Below, piece by piece: positions 1 to 8,304 of a stretch of 64,000 nucleotides of DNA. How positions within the stretch are numbered: position 1 is the first letter of the stretch; the number at the start of each line of letters is the position of its first letter. The position numbers and the translations under genes are program-made. Below the pieces are notes generated by a model. That model searched no databases and was not told the origin of the DNA. It was given only the letters and a program-made list of their open reading frames with translations. This stretch comes from an uncultured Pseudomonadota bacterium. Lineage in GTDB: Bacteria; Pseudomonadota; Gammaproteobacteria; Methylococcales; Methylomonadaceae. The stretch is taken from the NCBI GenBank assembly GCA_903867225.1, contig CAIPQN010000106.1:1-64000 (forward strand), read 5' to 3'.

Positions 1-129
1 GGAATAAGAGAATGGACTTGTGCCGAGTGTGGCACGACGCATGACAGAGATGTTAATGCGGCTAAGAACATTCTCGCGCTTGGACATAAGCGTCTAGCTG
101 TAGGAATCACCGCCTCTTTAGGGCGGTGA
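1..129 (+). pseudogene. tnpB: 3' end of tnpB (IS200/IS605-type RNA-guided nuclease), 5' side outside window
   Basis: The first 42 codons read in frame to a TGA and encode the C-terminal zinc-ribbon and RuvC-III part of a TnpB/OrfB protein: the half ribbon CAECG, then the signature [12 protein letters not shown] containing the last RuvC aspartate. TnpB is an RNA-guided DNA endonuclease carried by IS200/IS605-like elements. Only this tail lies in the window, so I cannot say whether the whole gene is intact or whether a tnpA transposase accompanies it. The end of the gene overlaps the element's right-end hairpin, as is usual for this family. Confidence 0.85.
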
Positions 130-141
130 GGATGTCAAATT
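108..141 (+). mobile_element. Right end of IS200/IS605-type element with terminal hairpin (probable 3' part of the guide RNA)
   Basis: A perfect 8-bp stem, CACCGCC(C/T) type, with a six-base TCTTTA loop spans about 108-127, followed by GAGGATGTCAA. Subterminal hairpins of this kind with this trailing sequence mark the right end of IS605-family elements. In tnpB elements the same region forms the 3' part of the omega/reRNA scaffold, whose guide is taken from the flanking DNA just beyond the end. The exact cleavage point (about 137-141) is inferred. Confidence 0.65.
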
Positions 142-282
142 GCGGCAACAGACATGATTCCCGCGTTACACAAACATTCTTCACTACCCAACTTTTTTGG
201 ACAATCCACCATTTTCGCCAGCGGCATTATTTTTATGCAGTTGATTGTGACCTTTGAAAATTTTTTATTCTCTAAACCATAA
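139..282 (+). pseudogene. Truncated C-terminal tail of a membrane protein, possibly a ZIP-family metal transporter
   Basis: Immediately after the mobile-element end an open frame of about 47 codons runs to TAA at 280-282. It encodes a segment ATDMIPALHKH, then a hydrophobic stretch (FASGIIFMQLIVTF) and a short polar end. This resembles the last two membrane segments of ZIP-family transporters, where an A-x-x-D-x-x-P-E/A-L motif precedes the final helix. The upstream part is missing, replaced by the IS element. The ZIP assignment is tentative and rests on this short motif and on the metal-related genes that follow. An internal ATG at 154 has no convincing ribosome site. Confidence 0.35.
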
Positions 283-296
283 AAAAACACGAAATT

Positions 297-975
297 ATGA
301 GTGCCTTACCTAAATTTAAATTTGAACCCGAAAACACTTTTTCAACCGCGTGCGTTTCTTATCAACTCACTGATTTAACCGAAATTTATCAACCAAACGT
401 TAATGTGTGTGTTGTGAATCGCACCTTTGACCAAGAAATCAATCACTTTGTAAAAGCCTTATTTGCCGCGCAACTTCACGTTAGCGTTGTTGAAAGCCTA
501 AACGTTGAAACGTTTGATTTCGCAAAATTATTACCGCAAGCCAAACAGTTACGCGGTTACGCGGAATTTCACCAAGACATTGAACATTTAGTGACTGTTT
601 TTGCTGAATTATTTGAATTGCAAACGGTCGGTTTGCGATTGCAATTACTTAAAAATGCGATGTGTCCAAAATTTCACGTTGACCACGTTCCATGCCGTTT
701 AGTTTGTACTTATGGCGGTTTAGGCACGGAATGGTTAAACGATTGTTATGTTGATAGAAGAAAATTAGGTACAGGTTCAAATGGTTTAAGCGATGATAAA
801 TCGGGGCTTATTTGCGCTGATTTAGATGTGATTAACACCATGCCAGCGGGTGCCGATTGGCTTGCTCAAAGGTTCAAATTGGCAAGGCAATGAACAAAAT
901 GGCGCGGTGCATCGTTCGCCAAAAGTGACCGAAAATTTACCTTATCGGCTTTTATTAACATTAGATTTTGCTTAG
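297..975 (+). pseudogene. DUF1826 family protein gene with a single-base frameshift
   Basis: The ATG at 297 opens a 198-codon frame matching the DUF1826 family (cores such as FHVDHVPCRLVCTYGG and GTEWL). The normal C-terminus does not appear in this frame. It is found in another frame immediately downstream: LLKGSNWQGNEQNGAVHRSP and then [11 protein letters not shown], ending at TAG 973-975. Removing one base, for example G855, joins the two parts into a protein of about 225 residues, the normal length. The stop lies 10 bases before the next gene's ATG, so the intact gene was the proximal member of an operon with the COG0523 gene. DUF1826 genes are often neighbours of COG0523 genes in zinc-related clusters of Pseudomonas. 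The biochemical function is unknown. The break could be real or an assembly error. Confidence 0.75.
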
Positions 976-985
976 AGATATTTTT

Positions 986-1969
986 ATGACAACTGAAACT
1001 TTAACTCGCATTCCCGTCACCGTTTTAACAGGCTTTTTAGGAGCTGGAAAAACGACTTTATTAAATCGCATTCTTTCTGAAGAACACGGACAACGCACTG
1101 CTGTTATCGAAAATGAATTTGGCGAAGCAGGCATTGACAACGCTTTGCTCATTCAAGGTGATGAACAAATTGTTGAAATGAATAATGGCTGTATTTGTTG
1201 CACGGTGCGCGGCGATTTAGTACGCATTTTAGGCGAACTCGCGCAAAAACGTGAAAATGGGGACTTGCATTTTGAGCGCGTCATCATTGAAACAACAGGA
1301 CTTGCTGACCCCGCGCCCGTCGCTCAAACTTTTTTTGTTGAAGAATCCATTGCAAATGCTTATTTACTTGATGGAATCATTACAGTCGTTGACGCGAAAC
1401 ACGGTTTAAAACAGCTCGATTTAACCCACGAAGCAGAAGAACAGGTGGGTTTTGCAGACCGTTTGCTGATTTCAAAAACAGATTTAGTCACGCCCCAAGA
1501 ATTAGAATTATTAACGGCAAGATTGAAAAAAATTAACGTCAACGTGCCGATTAAACACGTTCATTTTGGTAAAACGCCAATTGATGAAGTGTTAGATATT
1601 CGCGGGTTTGATTTAGATGCCATTTTGAAAATTGAACCCGATTTTTTAAATGATGTTGAACATGAACACGACGACAGCATTACCTCTTTTGTGTACAAAA
1701 GCGAAATTGCTTTTGATGCGGCAAAAATTATCGCGTTTATGGATATTATGATTCGTTTGTATGGTGAAAATTTATTGCGTTACAAAGGCATTTTGAATGT
1801 TGCGGGTTGCGATAAAAAAATTATTTATCAAGGTGTTCACATGATTTTAGATGAAACAATGGGTGAACCTTGGGGAAATGAAAAACGCGAATCAACATTG
1901 GTTTTTATCGGGCGTGATTTATTTCAAAAACAAATTATCGACGCGCTTGATGATTGCAGGGTGCAATAA
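986..1969 (+). CDS. CobW/COG0523 family GTPase (putative metallochaperone), copy A
   Basis: A 327-residue G3E P-loop GTPase. It shows the Walker A motif GFLGAGKTT near residue 15, the family metal site GCICC at about residues 65-70, the ETTGLADP switch and an SKTDL guanine-recognition motif, followed by the CobW C-terminal domain. COG0523 proteins deliver metal ions, often zinc, to client enzymes. An acidic/His stretch (VEHEHDD) precedes the C-terminal domain and could bind metal. I chose ATG 986 because AGAG lies 8 bases upstream; an in-frame TTG at 968 overlaps the previous gene. It sits 2 bases upstream of fhcA and is probably co-transcribed with it. The metal specificity (zinc) is inferred from context only. 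Confidence 0.9.
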   Translation: MTTETLTRIPVTVLTGFLGAGKTTLLNRILSEEHGQRTAVIENEFGEAGIDNALLIQGDEQIVEMNNGCICCTVRGDLVRILGELAQKRENGDLHFERVIIETTGLADPAPVAQTFFVEESIANAYLLDGIITVVDAKHGLKQLDLTHEAEEQVGFADRLLISKTDLVTPQELELLTARLKKINVNVPIKHVHFGKTPIDEVLDIRGFDLDAILKIEPDFLNDVEHEHDDSITSFVYKSEIAFDAAKIIAFMDIMIRLYGENLLRYKGILNVAGCDKKIIYQGVHMILDETMGEPWGNEKRESTLVFIGRDLFQKQIIDALDDCRVQ

Positions 1970-1971
1970 AA

Positions 1972-3654
1972 ATGCTCATTCGTTTAAAAGGCGGACGAGT
2001 TTTTGACCCCGCGCAAAATCTAAATGGTGAAATTGGTGATATTTGGTTTGCAGACGGTTTCATTATTTCAAAACCTGACCATTCAAAAATGCCTGATGTC
2101 GATTACGACATTTCAGGCAAAATTGTAATGGCTGGCGCGGTGGATATTCACAGTCATATCGCAGGCGGAAACCTGAATACAGCGCGTTTGTTATTGCCTG
2201 AACAACATCGAAATTTTGTGGCGCGAAATCTCAATCATGCCTTTAGCACCGCCCGTTGGTCGAGTACCGAAATTGGCTATCGTTACGCCCAAATGGGTTA
2301 TACCACCGTTGTTGAACCTGCGATTTTGCCCGCGAATGCGCTGGACGCACATTTGCAAATGTGCAGACATTCCCATCATTGATACGGCGGGTTTAGCGAT
2401 TTTAGGCAATGATGATTTTTTGTTACGCTTACTTCGTGCGAAAGCCAGTCAAAACCAAATCAATGATTACGTTGCGTGGACGTTGCACGCGACAAAATGT
2501 TTAGGTTTGAAAGTCATTAACGCAGGCGGCGCGAATGCGTTTAAAAACAATGTGCGTTCTTTTGATTTAGATGACATCGTGCCTGATTACGGCGTGAGTT
2601 CTCGGCATATTTTGCAAACGTTGCAACGCGCCGCGTGTGACATTCAACTCCCGCATCCTGTTCATGTGCATTGTAATAATTTAGGTATTCCAAATAACGT
2701 AGACACGGCAATTGCGACAATGGAAGCCGCACAAGGTTTGCCGATGCACTTAGCGCATATTCAATTTTACGGTTACGGCAATCAAGGTGAACGCGGATTT
2801 TCTAGCGAAAGCGCGAAGCTTATCGACGCATTTCATAAACATCCCAATATCCCAATATCACAATGGACGTAGGACAGGTTTTGTTTGGTCAAACAGTTAC
2901 CATTTCTGGTGATGTGATTGCTCAATTTAGCCGTCGAAATGATGCAAATCCTAAAAAATGGGTGGTTTGGGACGCTGAATGTCAAGGCAGTGGCGGCGTT
3001 GTGCCGTATCGTTATCAAGCAAAAAGTTTTGTGAACAGTTTGCAGTGGTTGATTGGTTTAGAAATTTTCCTGTTAGCGCAAGACCCTTGGCGATTATTTT
3101 TCACAACTGACCACCCAAACGGCGCACCTTTTACTTGTTATCCGCAACTGATTCGTTTGCTGATGGATTACGATTATCGCTTGGAATGTATTTCGCAATT
3201 ACACCCACAAGCGGTAGAAATGACATTAGTCAAAGATTTGAAAAAAGAATTTTCGCTGTATGAAATTGCCATTATGACGCGCACCGCCGCCGCACAAATG
3301 CTAGGTTTAAAAGACCGTGGACATTTGAAAGCAGGCGCGATTGCAGATATTGCCGTTTATCATCCGCAAAAGGACAAAGAAGCGATGTTTAATCGTGCAG
3401 ATTTAGTCTTTAAAAATGGCGAATTAGTGGTTAAAAACGGTGAAGTGCAAACTCGTAAAAAAGCGACCACACAAATTATGCAACCGCATTTTGATTCTCA
3501 AATTAGACGCGACGTTCAAGCCTATTACGACCAATTTTATAATTTGAAATTGCATCATTTTGAAGTGGAAAACGTCAGCGCAATTCAAACTGATGACGAG
3601 CGTTTTTCTGCTCATGCTTGTGGCAAACCTTACGAGGCGTTGAATGTCGGCTAA
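1972..3654 (+). pseudogene. fhcA: Formyltransferase/hydrolase complex subunit A (FhcA), broken by two frameshifts
   Basis: Three consecutive reading frames together encode one amidohydrolase of about 557 residues matching FhcA, the zinc-dependent formyl-H4MPT hydrolase subunit (FwdA/FmdA relative) of methylotrophic formaldehyde oxidation. Conserved parts are all present: VDIHSHIAGG (first His pair), ATKCLGLKVINAGG (the Lys likely to be carboxylated), HVHCNNLG, LAHIQFYGYG and TTDHPNGAPF. The first break is one extra base near T2362; the second is a duplicated 8-mer at 2843-2858. Removing these restores the frame through DVGQVLFGQTVTIS. There are no other stops, so inactivation looks recent. 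fhcA normally sits with fhcB, fhcC and fhcD; here it is alone between two COG0523 GTPases, which suggests a paralogue. No protein of full length can be made as the sequence stands. Confidence 0.85.
2843..2858 (+). repeat. Tandem 8-bp duplication causing frameshift in fhcA
   Basis: CCCAATAT occurs twice in direct tandem (2843-2850 and 2851-2858). With one copy deleted the reading is HPNI-T-MDVGQVLFGQ, exactly as expected for FhcA. The duplication therefore adds 8 bases and shifts the frame. Such short tandem duplications are typical of replication slippage. Confidence 0.85.
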
Positions 3655-4618
3655 AGAAATGCAACAAATTCCCGTTATCGTGATTAGTGGCTTTTTAGGA
3701 AGCGGTAAAACAACGTTGTTAAATTCACTGTTGCATCATTTTCCAAAATCAGCGGTGATTATTAACGAGTTCGGCACGATTCCAATTGACCAAGATTTGT
3801 TGCAAAAACATCACGCGCCTAAAGCCACATTGGTGGGCGGGTGTTTGTGTTGTCAAACACGCGATGCGTTAATGCCAATGCTTAAAAATTTACGCATGGC
3901 GTGGGAAAGTCAAACTGAAAAACCGTTTGATTACGTCATTATTGAAACCAGCGGCGTTGCGAATCCTGAACCTGTGTTAGATATTTTATTAACGCAAAAA
4001 TGGTTATCCGCGCGTTATCGTTTGCAAAATGTTATCAGTACATTTTCTGCAATTTCTGATGAAAATGTGCTGCGTTTTCCACAAATGCAAGCGCAACTGG
4101 CATGGGCAGATACGATTGTTTTAACGCACACCGATTTAGTCACGGAACGGCAAATTCAAAAATGTTTTGCAACAATTGAAAAATTCGCGCCTAACGCCAC
4201 CAAAATCAACGCGCCATTTGGCGCGATTTCACCAAGTTTGCTTTTCACACAACAAACTGCTGACAAAAAAACAGTGCAACGCAATCAAGCTGAAGATGAT
4301 TTAACGGCGAAACGTTTTAAAAGTATCTGTTTGCGTTTTGAAAATCGGATTGAATGGCATTTGTTGCAAGCGGTTTTAATCGATTTGCTGACGACATATC
4401 ACCGTGAATTAGTGCGCGTGAAAGGCGTGATTTATACCAAAGAACATGAAAAACCAATGATTGTACAAGGCGGAAATGGTTATTTGCATTCGCCAATGTT
4501 TTTAGAAAGGCGCGAAAAAAATGATGAAATTGGACGTTTGGTTTTTATTACCGATGGTGAATTAGTCAATCTTGCTGAAGATTTAATGGCGAAATTACAA
4601 AAAGTTAAACAAATTTAA
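3644..4618 (+). CDS. CobW/COG0523 family GTPase (putative metallochaperone), copy B
   Basis: A 324-residue second COG0523 protein: Walker A GFLGSGKTT near residue 16, metal motif GGCLCC near residue 67, ETSGVANP switch, LTHTDL guanine-recognition motif and a CobW C-terminal domain ending near residue 315. It is divergent from copy A in sequence and has no His-rich stretch, so the two are not a recent duplication. The ATG overlaps the last 11 bases of fhcA, showing translational coupling, and the znuD-like gene follows after a short gap. Two COG0523 proteins flanking a zinc amidohydrolase suggest metal delivery or metal sparing, but the client is not proven. Confidence 0.9.
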   Translation: MSAKEMQQIPVIVISGFLGSGKTTLLNSLLHHFPKSAVIINEFGTIPIDQDLLQKHHAPKATLVGGCLCCQTRDALMPMLKNLRMAWESQTEKPFDYVIIETSGVANPEPVLDILLTQKWLSARYRLQNVISTFSAISDENVLRFPQMQAQLAWADTIVLTHTDLVTERQIQKCFATIEKFAPNATKINAPFGAISPSLLFTQQTADKKTVQRNQAEDDLTAKRFKSICLRFENRIEWHLLQAVLIDLLTTYHRELVRVKGVIYTKEHEKPMIVQGGNGYLHSPMFLERREKNDEIGRLVFITDGELVNLAEDLMAKLQKVKQI

Positions 4619-4633
4619 AAAATGGAGAATCTT

Positions 4634-6703
4634 ATGAAATTGAAAAAAATACCGTTGTTATTGTTACCTGTTTTTGCTGCGCCAATTTATGCCGACGAAT
4701 CGCAAATACAAAAACTCGATGACATGATTGTCAGCGCACCGTTTGTGGAATCGGTTGATGATTCGGTGCATCCGATTACGATTTTAAACGGCGCAGAATT
4801 GCGTTCAAAAGTCGGTTCAACGTTGGGCGAAACCTTGCAAAATGAACTCGGCGTAACCAATCAATCGTTTGGTTCAGGCGTGGGAATCCCCGTCATTCGT
4901 GGGCAATCGGGTTCGCGTGTGAAAGTATTACAAAACAGTTTGGGCAATAATGATGCGTCATCATTGAGCGCAGACCACGCTACAGGCGTTGATCCGATTA
5001 TTGCCGAACGAGTTGAAATTTTACGAGGGCCTTCAACGTTGCTTTATGGAAGTGGCGCGATGGGCGGCATTGTGAACGTGATTGACAATCGCATTCCTGA
5101 AAAGATGTTCGATAAAATCATCGGCGGCGCAGGTGAGCAACGTTACGATTCGGCAACTGACGAAACATCTAGCGCATTAAAACTTGAAGGCGGGAAAGGG
5201 AATTTTGCGTATCACGTTGATGGTTTTTATCGTGATGCAGGAAATACCAGCATTGGCGGCGTAGCCATTGATGAAGCACGAGCGCGTCAACATGACCCTA
5301 GTTTTAACGCCGTTCCAGCAGGTGAATTACAAAATTCTTATGGCTTCACGGACAATACGCAAAGTCGAGCGCGAGGCGGCAGCGCAGGTTTTTCAATGAT
5401 TGGCGATGTTGGGTTAATTGGAGCGGCAATCAATCAAACCGAGCGAAATTACGGTATTCCACCCGATGGACACGGCGAAGACCCTGTTCATGTTGAAATG
5501 AAACAAACGAAATACGATTTTAAAAGTCAGCTCAATAATCCATTAGCATTTATCGAAAAAGCCAAACTCAAATTTGGTTACACCGATTACGCACACACCG
5601 AATTTGATGACAATGTCGCAGGAACGACATTTTTAAATCAAGCCTACGAAAGTCGTTTTGAATTAGAACACGCGCCGATTTTGAAAAATAACAAAGGTGT
5701 TTTGGGCTTTCAATCGACAAACAGCACGTTTGAAGCAATCGGCGAAGAAGGGCAAATTGTGCCGAAATCAGACATTGCGACTTACGGAATTTTTAACGTC
5801 GAATCGCTCAAAGTCGGCGCGGTGACTTACGAATTAGGCGGGCGCGTTGAATCAACACAAATCACGCCCGAAGGTCGCAACGATGTTTCTTACATTCCGT
5901 TAAGCGGTTCGATGTCGGCGATGTGGCAAATGAATTCGCAAAATAAACTCAGTTTAGCGTTCACCCATTCGCAACGTGCGCCGCAAATTCAAGAATTATT
6001 TTCAAATGGTTTTCATCATGCAACGCGCAGTTATGAACTCGGCAACGAAAATTTGCAAAAAGAATTGTCGAATAATTTGGATTTAGGTTATCAATTTGAT
6101 GCGTCTTGGGTGCAAGCCGATTTCAACTTTTTTCATAATTGGGTGAGCGATTACATTTACCAACAACGCGATTCGGCACAATTATTTAATGCAGAAGACG
6201 GCGAATTTGTTGCAAACGACAGCGATTGTGCCGAATGTTTCCCGCTTTTACACAGTGAGCAACAAGCCGCGATTTTCAAAGGGTTTGAAGCAAAAACCGT
6301 TTTTCCACTTTTGGATAATAAATTTGGCGCGGTGGATTTAACCTTGTTTGGCGATTACACGCGCGGCACATTTAATAAAGGCGGCAACGTGCCGAGAATG
6401 CCGCCATTGCGTTATGGCACGCAGTTGAGTTACGAAAAAAATGATTTTTCAGGAAATGTGCGTTTAACTCGCGGCGAATCGCAAACAAATTCGGGCGAAA
6501 ATGAAACTACAACACCTGCGTATTTGCTGTTGAACATCGGCACACAATACAAAATAGCGAGTTTTGCGAATTCAGAAATTTTGTTATTTGCGAAAGGTAA
6601 AAATTTACTTGATGAAAATATCCGCAGTTCAGTGTCGTATTTGCGAAACTTTGCGCCCGAAGCGGGTCGTAGCGCAGAAGTCGGAATTCGAGTGAGTTAT
6701 TAA
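4634..6703 (+). CDS. TonB-dependent outer-membrane receptor, ZnuD-like (probable zinc uptake)
   Basis: About 689 residues. ATG 4634 has GGAG at good spacing and gives a clean signal peptide ending PIYA-DES; the ATG at 4622 lies on that ribosome site and is unlikely. A plug domain (GVGIPVIRGQSGSRVKVLQN, then VERVEILRGPSTLLYGSGAMGG-like) precedes a 22-strand barrel ending in the aromatic-terminated RVSY. Features shared with ZnuD-type receptors are the NYGIPPDGHGEDPVHVEMKQ region and an extracellular loop with paired cysteines (CAEC) next to LLH. It is last in the run of COG0523 genes, consistent with import of zinc or another metal. Substrate is inferred. It converges with the next gene so closely that the stop codons overlap in the palindrome TTAA. 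Confidence 0.85.
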   Translation: MKLKKIPLLLLPVFAAPIYADESQIQKLDDMIVSAPFVESVDDSVHPITILNGAELRSKVGSTLGETLQNELGVTNQSFGSGVGIPVIRGQSGSRVKVLQNSLGNNDASSLSADHATGVDPIIAERVEILRGPSTLLYGSGAMGGIVNVIDNRIPEKMFDKIIGGAGEQRYDSATDETSSALKLEGGKGNFAYHVDGFYRDAGNTSIGGVAIDEARARQHDPSFNAVPAGELQNSYGFTDNTQSRARGGSAGFSMIGDVGLIGAAINQTERNYGIPPDGHGEDPVHVEMKQTKYDFKSQLNNPLAFIEKAKLKFGYTDYAHTEFDDNVAGTTFLNQAYESRFELEHAPILKNNKGVLGFQSTNSTFEAIGEEGQIVPKSDIATYGIFNVESLKVGAVTYELGGRVESTQITPEGRNDVSYIPLSGSMSAMWQMNSQNKLSLAFTHSQRAPQIQELFSNGFHHATRSYELGNENLQKELSNNLDLGYQFDASWVQADFNFFHNWVSDYIYQQRDSAQLFNAEDGEFVANDSDCAECFPLLHSEQQAAIFKGFEAKTVFPLLDNKFGAVDLTLFGDYTRGTFNKGGNVPRMPPLRYGTQLSYEKNDFSGNVRLTRGESQTNSGENETTTPAYLLLNIGTQYKIASFANSEILLFAKGKNLLDENIRSSVSYLRNFAPEAGRSAEVGIRVSY

Positions 6704-7671
6704 ACGACTCTGTCGGGCAATGTTTCGTTGGCAAAATAAGCCGCTAAATTCGCCAATACTTTTTCGCCCATCGCAGTGCGGGTTTCAAGGGTTGCGCTAC
6801 CTAAATGCGGCAATAATGCGACGTTTTCTAATTCTAAAAATCCTTCGTGAAGGTTTGGTTCATTTTCATAAACATCTAAACCTGCACCAGCAATTTGTTT
6901 CGTTTTCAGCGCGTCGATCAACGCCTGGCTATCGACCACGTCGCCGCGTGCGGTATTGATTAAATGCGCTGTTGGTTTCATAAATTTTAATGTTTCGGCA
7001 TTGATTAAATGTTTTGTGTTTGTGCCAGCTGGACAATGCAACGACACAAAATCGGCTTGTCGCAATAATTCTTCTAGCGTTCCACAGCGTTTGGCGTTCA
7101 AATCCTGAATTACATATTCATCTGCCGCACTCGGATTGAAATAAATAATGTTCATGTCAAAACCGTGATGTGCTTTTCGCGCCATAGCTTGTCCAATGCG
7201 TCCGAATCCAATTAAACCAAGCGTTGCACCCGTGACATTTGAACTCAGCATACTGGTTGGACACCAACCCGTCCATTTTTTTTCCCGTACCAAACGATCA
7301 CCTTCCGCGCCCCGTCGTGCTGTCATCAATAACAATGTCATAGCAATATCGGCGGTGCTTTGCGTCAAAACATTCGGCGTATTGGTAACGATTAAATCAT
7401 TGGCTTTCGCAGCTTCAATATCGATATGGTTATAACCGACACCAAAATTTGCCAAAATTTTGCAGCGTTTATTTTCAACATTCAAAACCTCTGCGGGAAA
7501 GGAATCGCAAACCGTCGGACAAACGGCATCGTAATTCTGCAATGCCGCCTTGAATTCATTGGCGGTTAATGGGCGGTCAGTTTCGTTTAGTGTCACGTCA
7601 TATAAATCACGCAATTTCATTTCAACAGATTCTGTCCAACGGCGAGTGATGAAAACTTTAGGTTTATTCAT
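6700..7671 (-). CDS. D-isomer 2-hydroxyacid dehydrogenase: hydroxypyruvate/glyoxylate reductase
   Basis: A 323-residue member of the 2-hydroxyacid dehydrogenase family. It has the Rossmann motif GLIGFGRIGQAMARKA, the substrate loop NFGVGYNHID, the NTARGDVVD segment with the catalytic Arg, the Glu in DVYENEP and the catalytic His in PHLGSAT. It reduces glyoxylate or hydroxypyruvate with NAD(P)H. In methanotrophs this serves the serine-cycle reactions or glycolate salvage. Start 7671 (MNKPKVFITRR) matches the family; an upstream in-frame extension to 7734 has no homologous sequence. It is divergent from fdsG, so promoters for both must lie within 7672-7836. Confidence 0.88.
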   Translation of the reverse strand: MNKPKVFITRRWTESVEMKLRDLYDVTLNETDRPLTANEFKAALQNYDAVCPTVCDSFPAEVLNVENKRCKILANFGVGYNHIDIEAAKANDLIVTNTPNVLTQSTADIAMTLLLMTARRGAEGDRLVREKKWTGWCPTSMLSSNVTGATLGLIGFGRIGQAMARKAHHGFDMNIIYFNPSAADEYVIQDLNAKRCGTLEELLRQADFVSLHCPAGTNTKHLINAETLKFMKPTAHLINTARGDVVDSQALIDALKTKQIAGAGLDVYENEPNLHEGFLELENVALLPHLGSATLETRTAMGEKVLANLAAYFANETLPDRVV

Positions 7672-7836
7672 GTTTGAAGCTCCAAAAATTACAAGGTGAA
7701 AATAATAACGATTGCAAAGGCATTTCAACACCAAATTCCACGCTATTGGTAGTATTTTTATAGTATGACAACTGTGCTATTCTATCGCCGATTTTTTATA
7801 AAAGCCCTTATAACAAAGCCTGATGACGATAAAAAT

Positions 7837-8304
7837 ATGACTCAAATAAATATGATGCAGACCGTGCAGACAATCGTCGCGGATCTCAAAGATAAACCAG
7901 GTGCATTACTTCCGATTTTGCACGCCATACAGAACACGCTAGGGTATGTACCGCCTGAAATCGTTCCAACTATTGCAAAAGCATTGAATCTTTCACGCGC
8001 TGAAATTCATGGCGTAATCAGTTTTTATCATTATTTTCGTGATCACGCACCAGGCAAAAAAACGGTGCGTATTTGTCGCGCCGAATCGTGTTTAGCGATG
8101 AGTGGCAAAGACTTAGAAAACCATGCGAAAGCTAAACTTGGCATTGATTATCACGAAACGACAGCCGATGGAAAATTCTCGCTTGAACCTGTTTATTGTT
8201 TAGGAAATTGCGCGTGTTCGCCTGCGATTCAAATTGATAATGACGTTTATGGCAGAGTTTCCAACACGGATTTTGACGAAATTTTGAAGGAGCATTCAGC
8301 ATGA
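7837..8304 (+). CDS. fdsG: NAD-dependent formate dehydrogenase gamma subunit (NuoE-like)
   Basis: A 155-residue thioredoxin-fold [2Fe-2S] protein of the NuoE/FdsG family. The four cluster ligands are visible as CRAESC (C80 and C85) and CLGNC (C121 and C125). FdsG transfers electrons within the soluble FdsABG complex that oxidises formate to CO2 and reduces NAD+. ATG 7837 is preferred because the family begins near this residue; the frame is open upstream to 7765 but lacks homology, and ATG 7852 is an alternative. Its stop overlaps the fdsB start (ATGA), and it is the first gene of the fds operon. Confidence 0.92.
   Translation: MTQINMMQTVQTIVADLKDKPGALLPILHAIQNTLGYVPPEIVPTIAKALNLSRAEIHGVISFYHYFRDHAPGKKTVRICRAESCLAMSGKDLENHAKAKLGIDYHETTADGKFSLEPVYCLGNCACSPAIQIDNDVYGRVSNTDFDEILKEHSA

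Noticed and set aside
1954-3654. Three separate genes at 1972-2382, 2216-2872 and 2863-3654
   Set aside because: The translated parts join into a single FhcA in the right order; the apparent ATG starts at 2216 and 2863 have no ribosome site and cut conserved blocks.
4600-4634. Zur operator in front of the ZnuD-like gene
   Set aside because: No palindrome resembling a gammaproteobacterial Zur box; the gene is probably read from further upstream.
7672-7836. Promoter for fdsG
   Set aside because: Several TATA-like strings (for example TATAGT near 7760) but none with a matching -35 at 16-18 bases; not reported as a feature.
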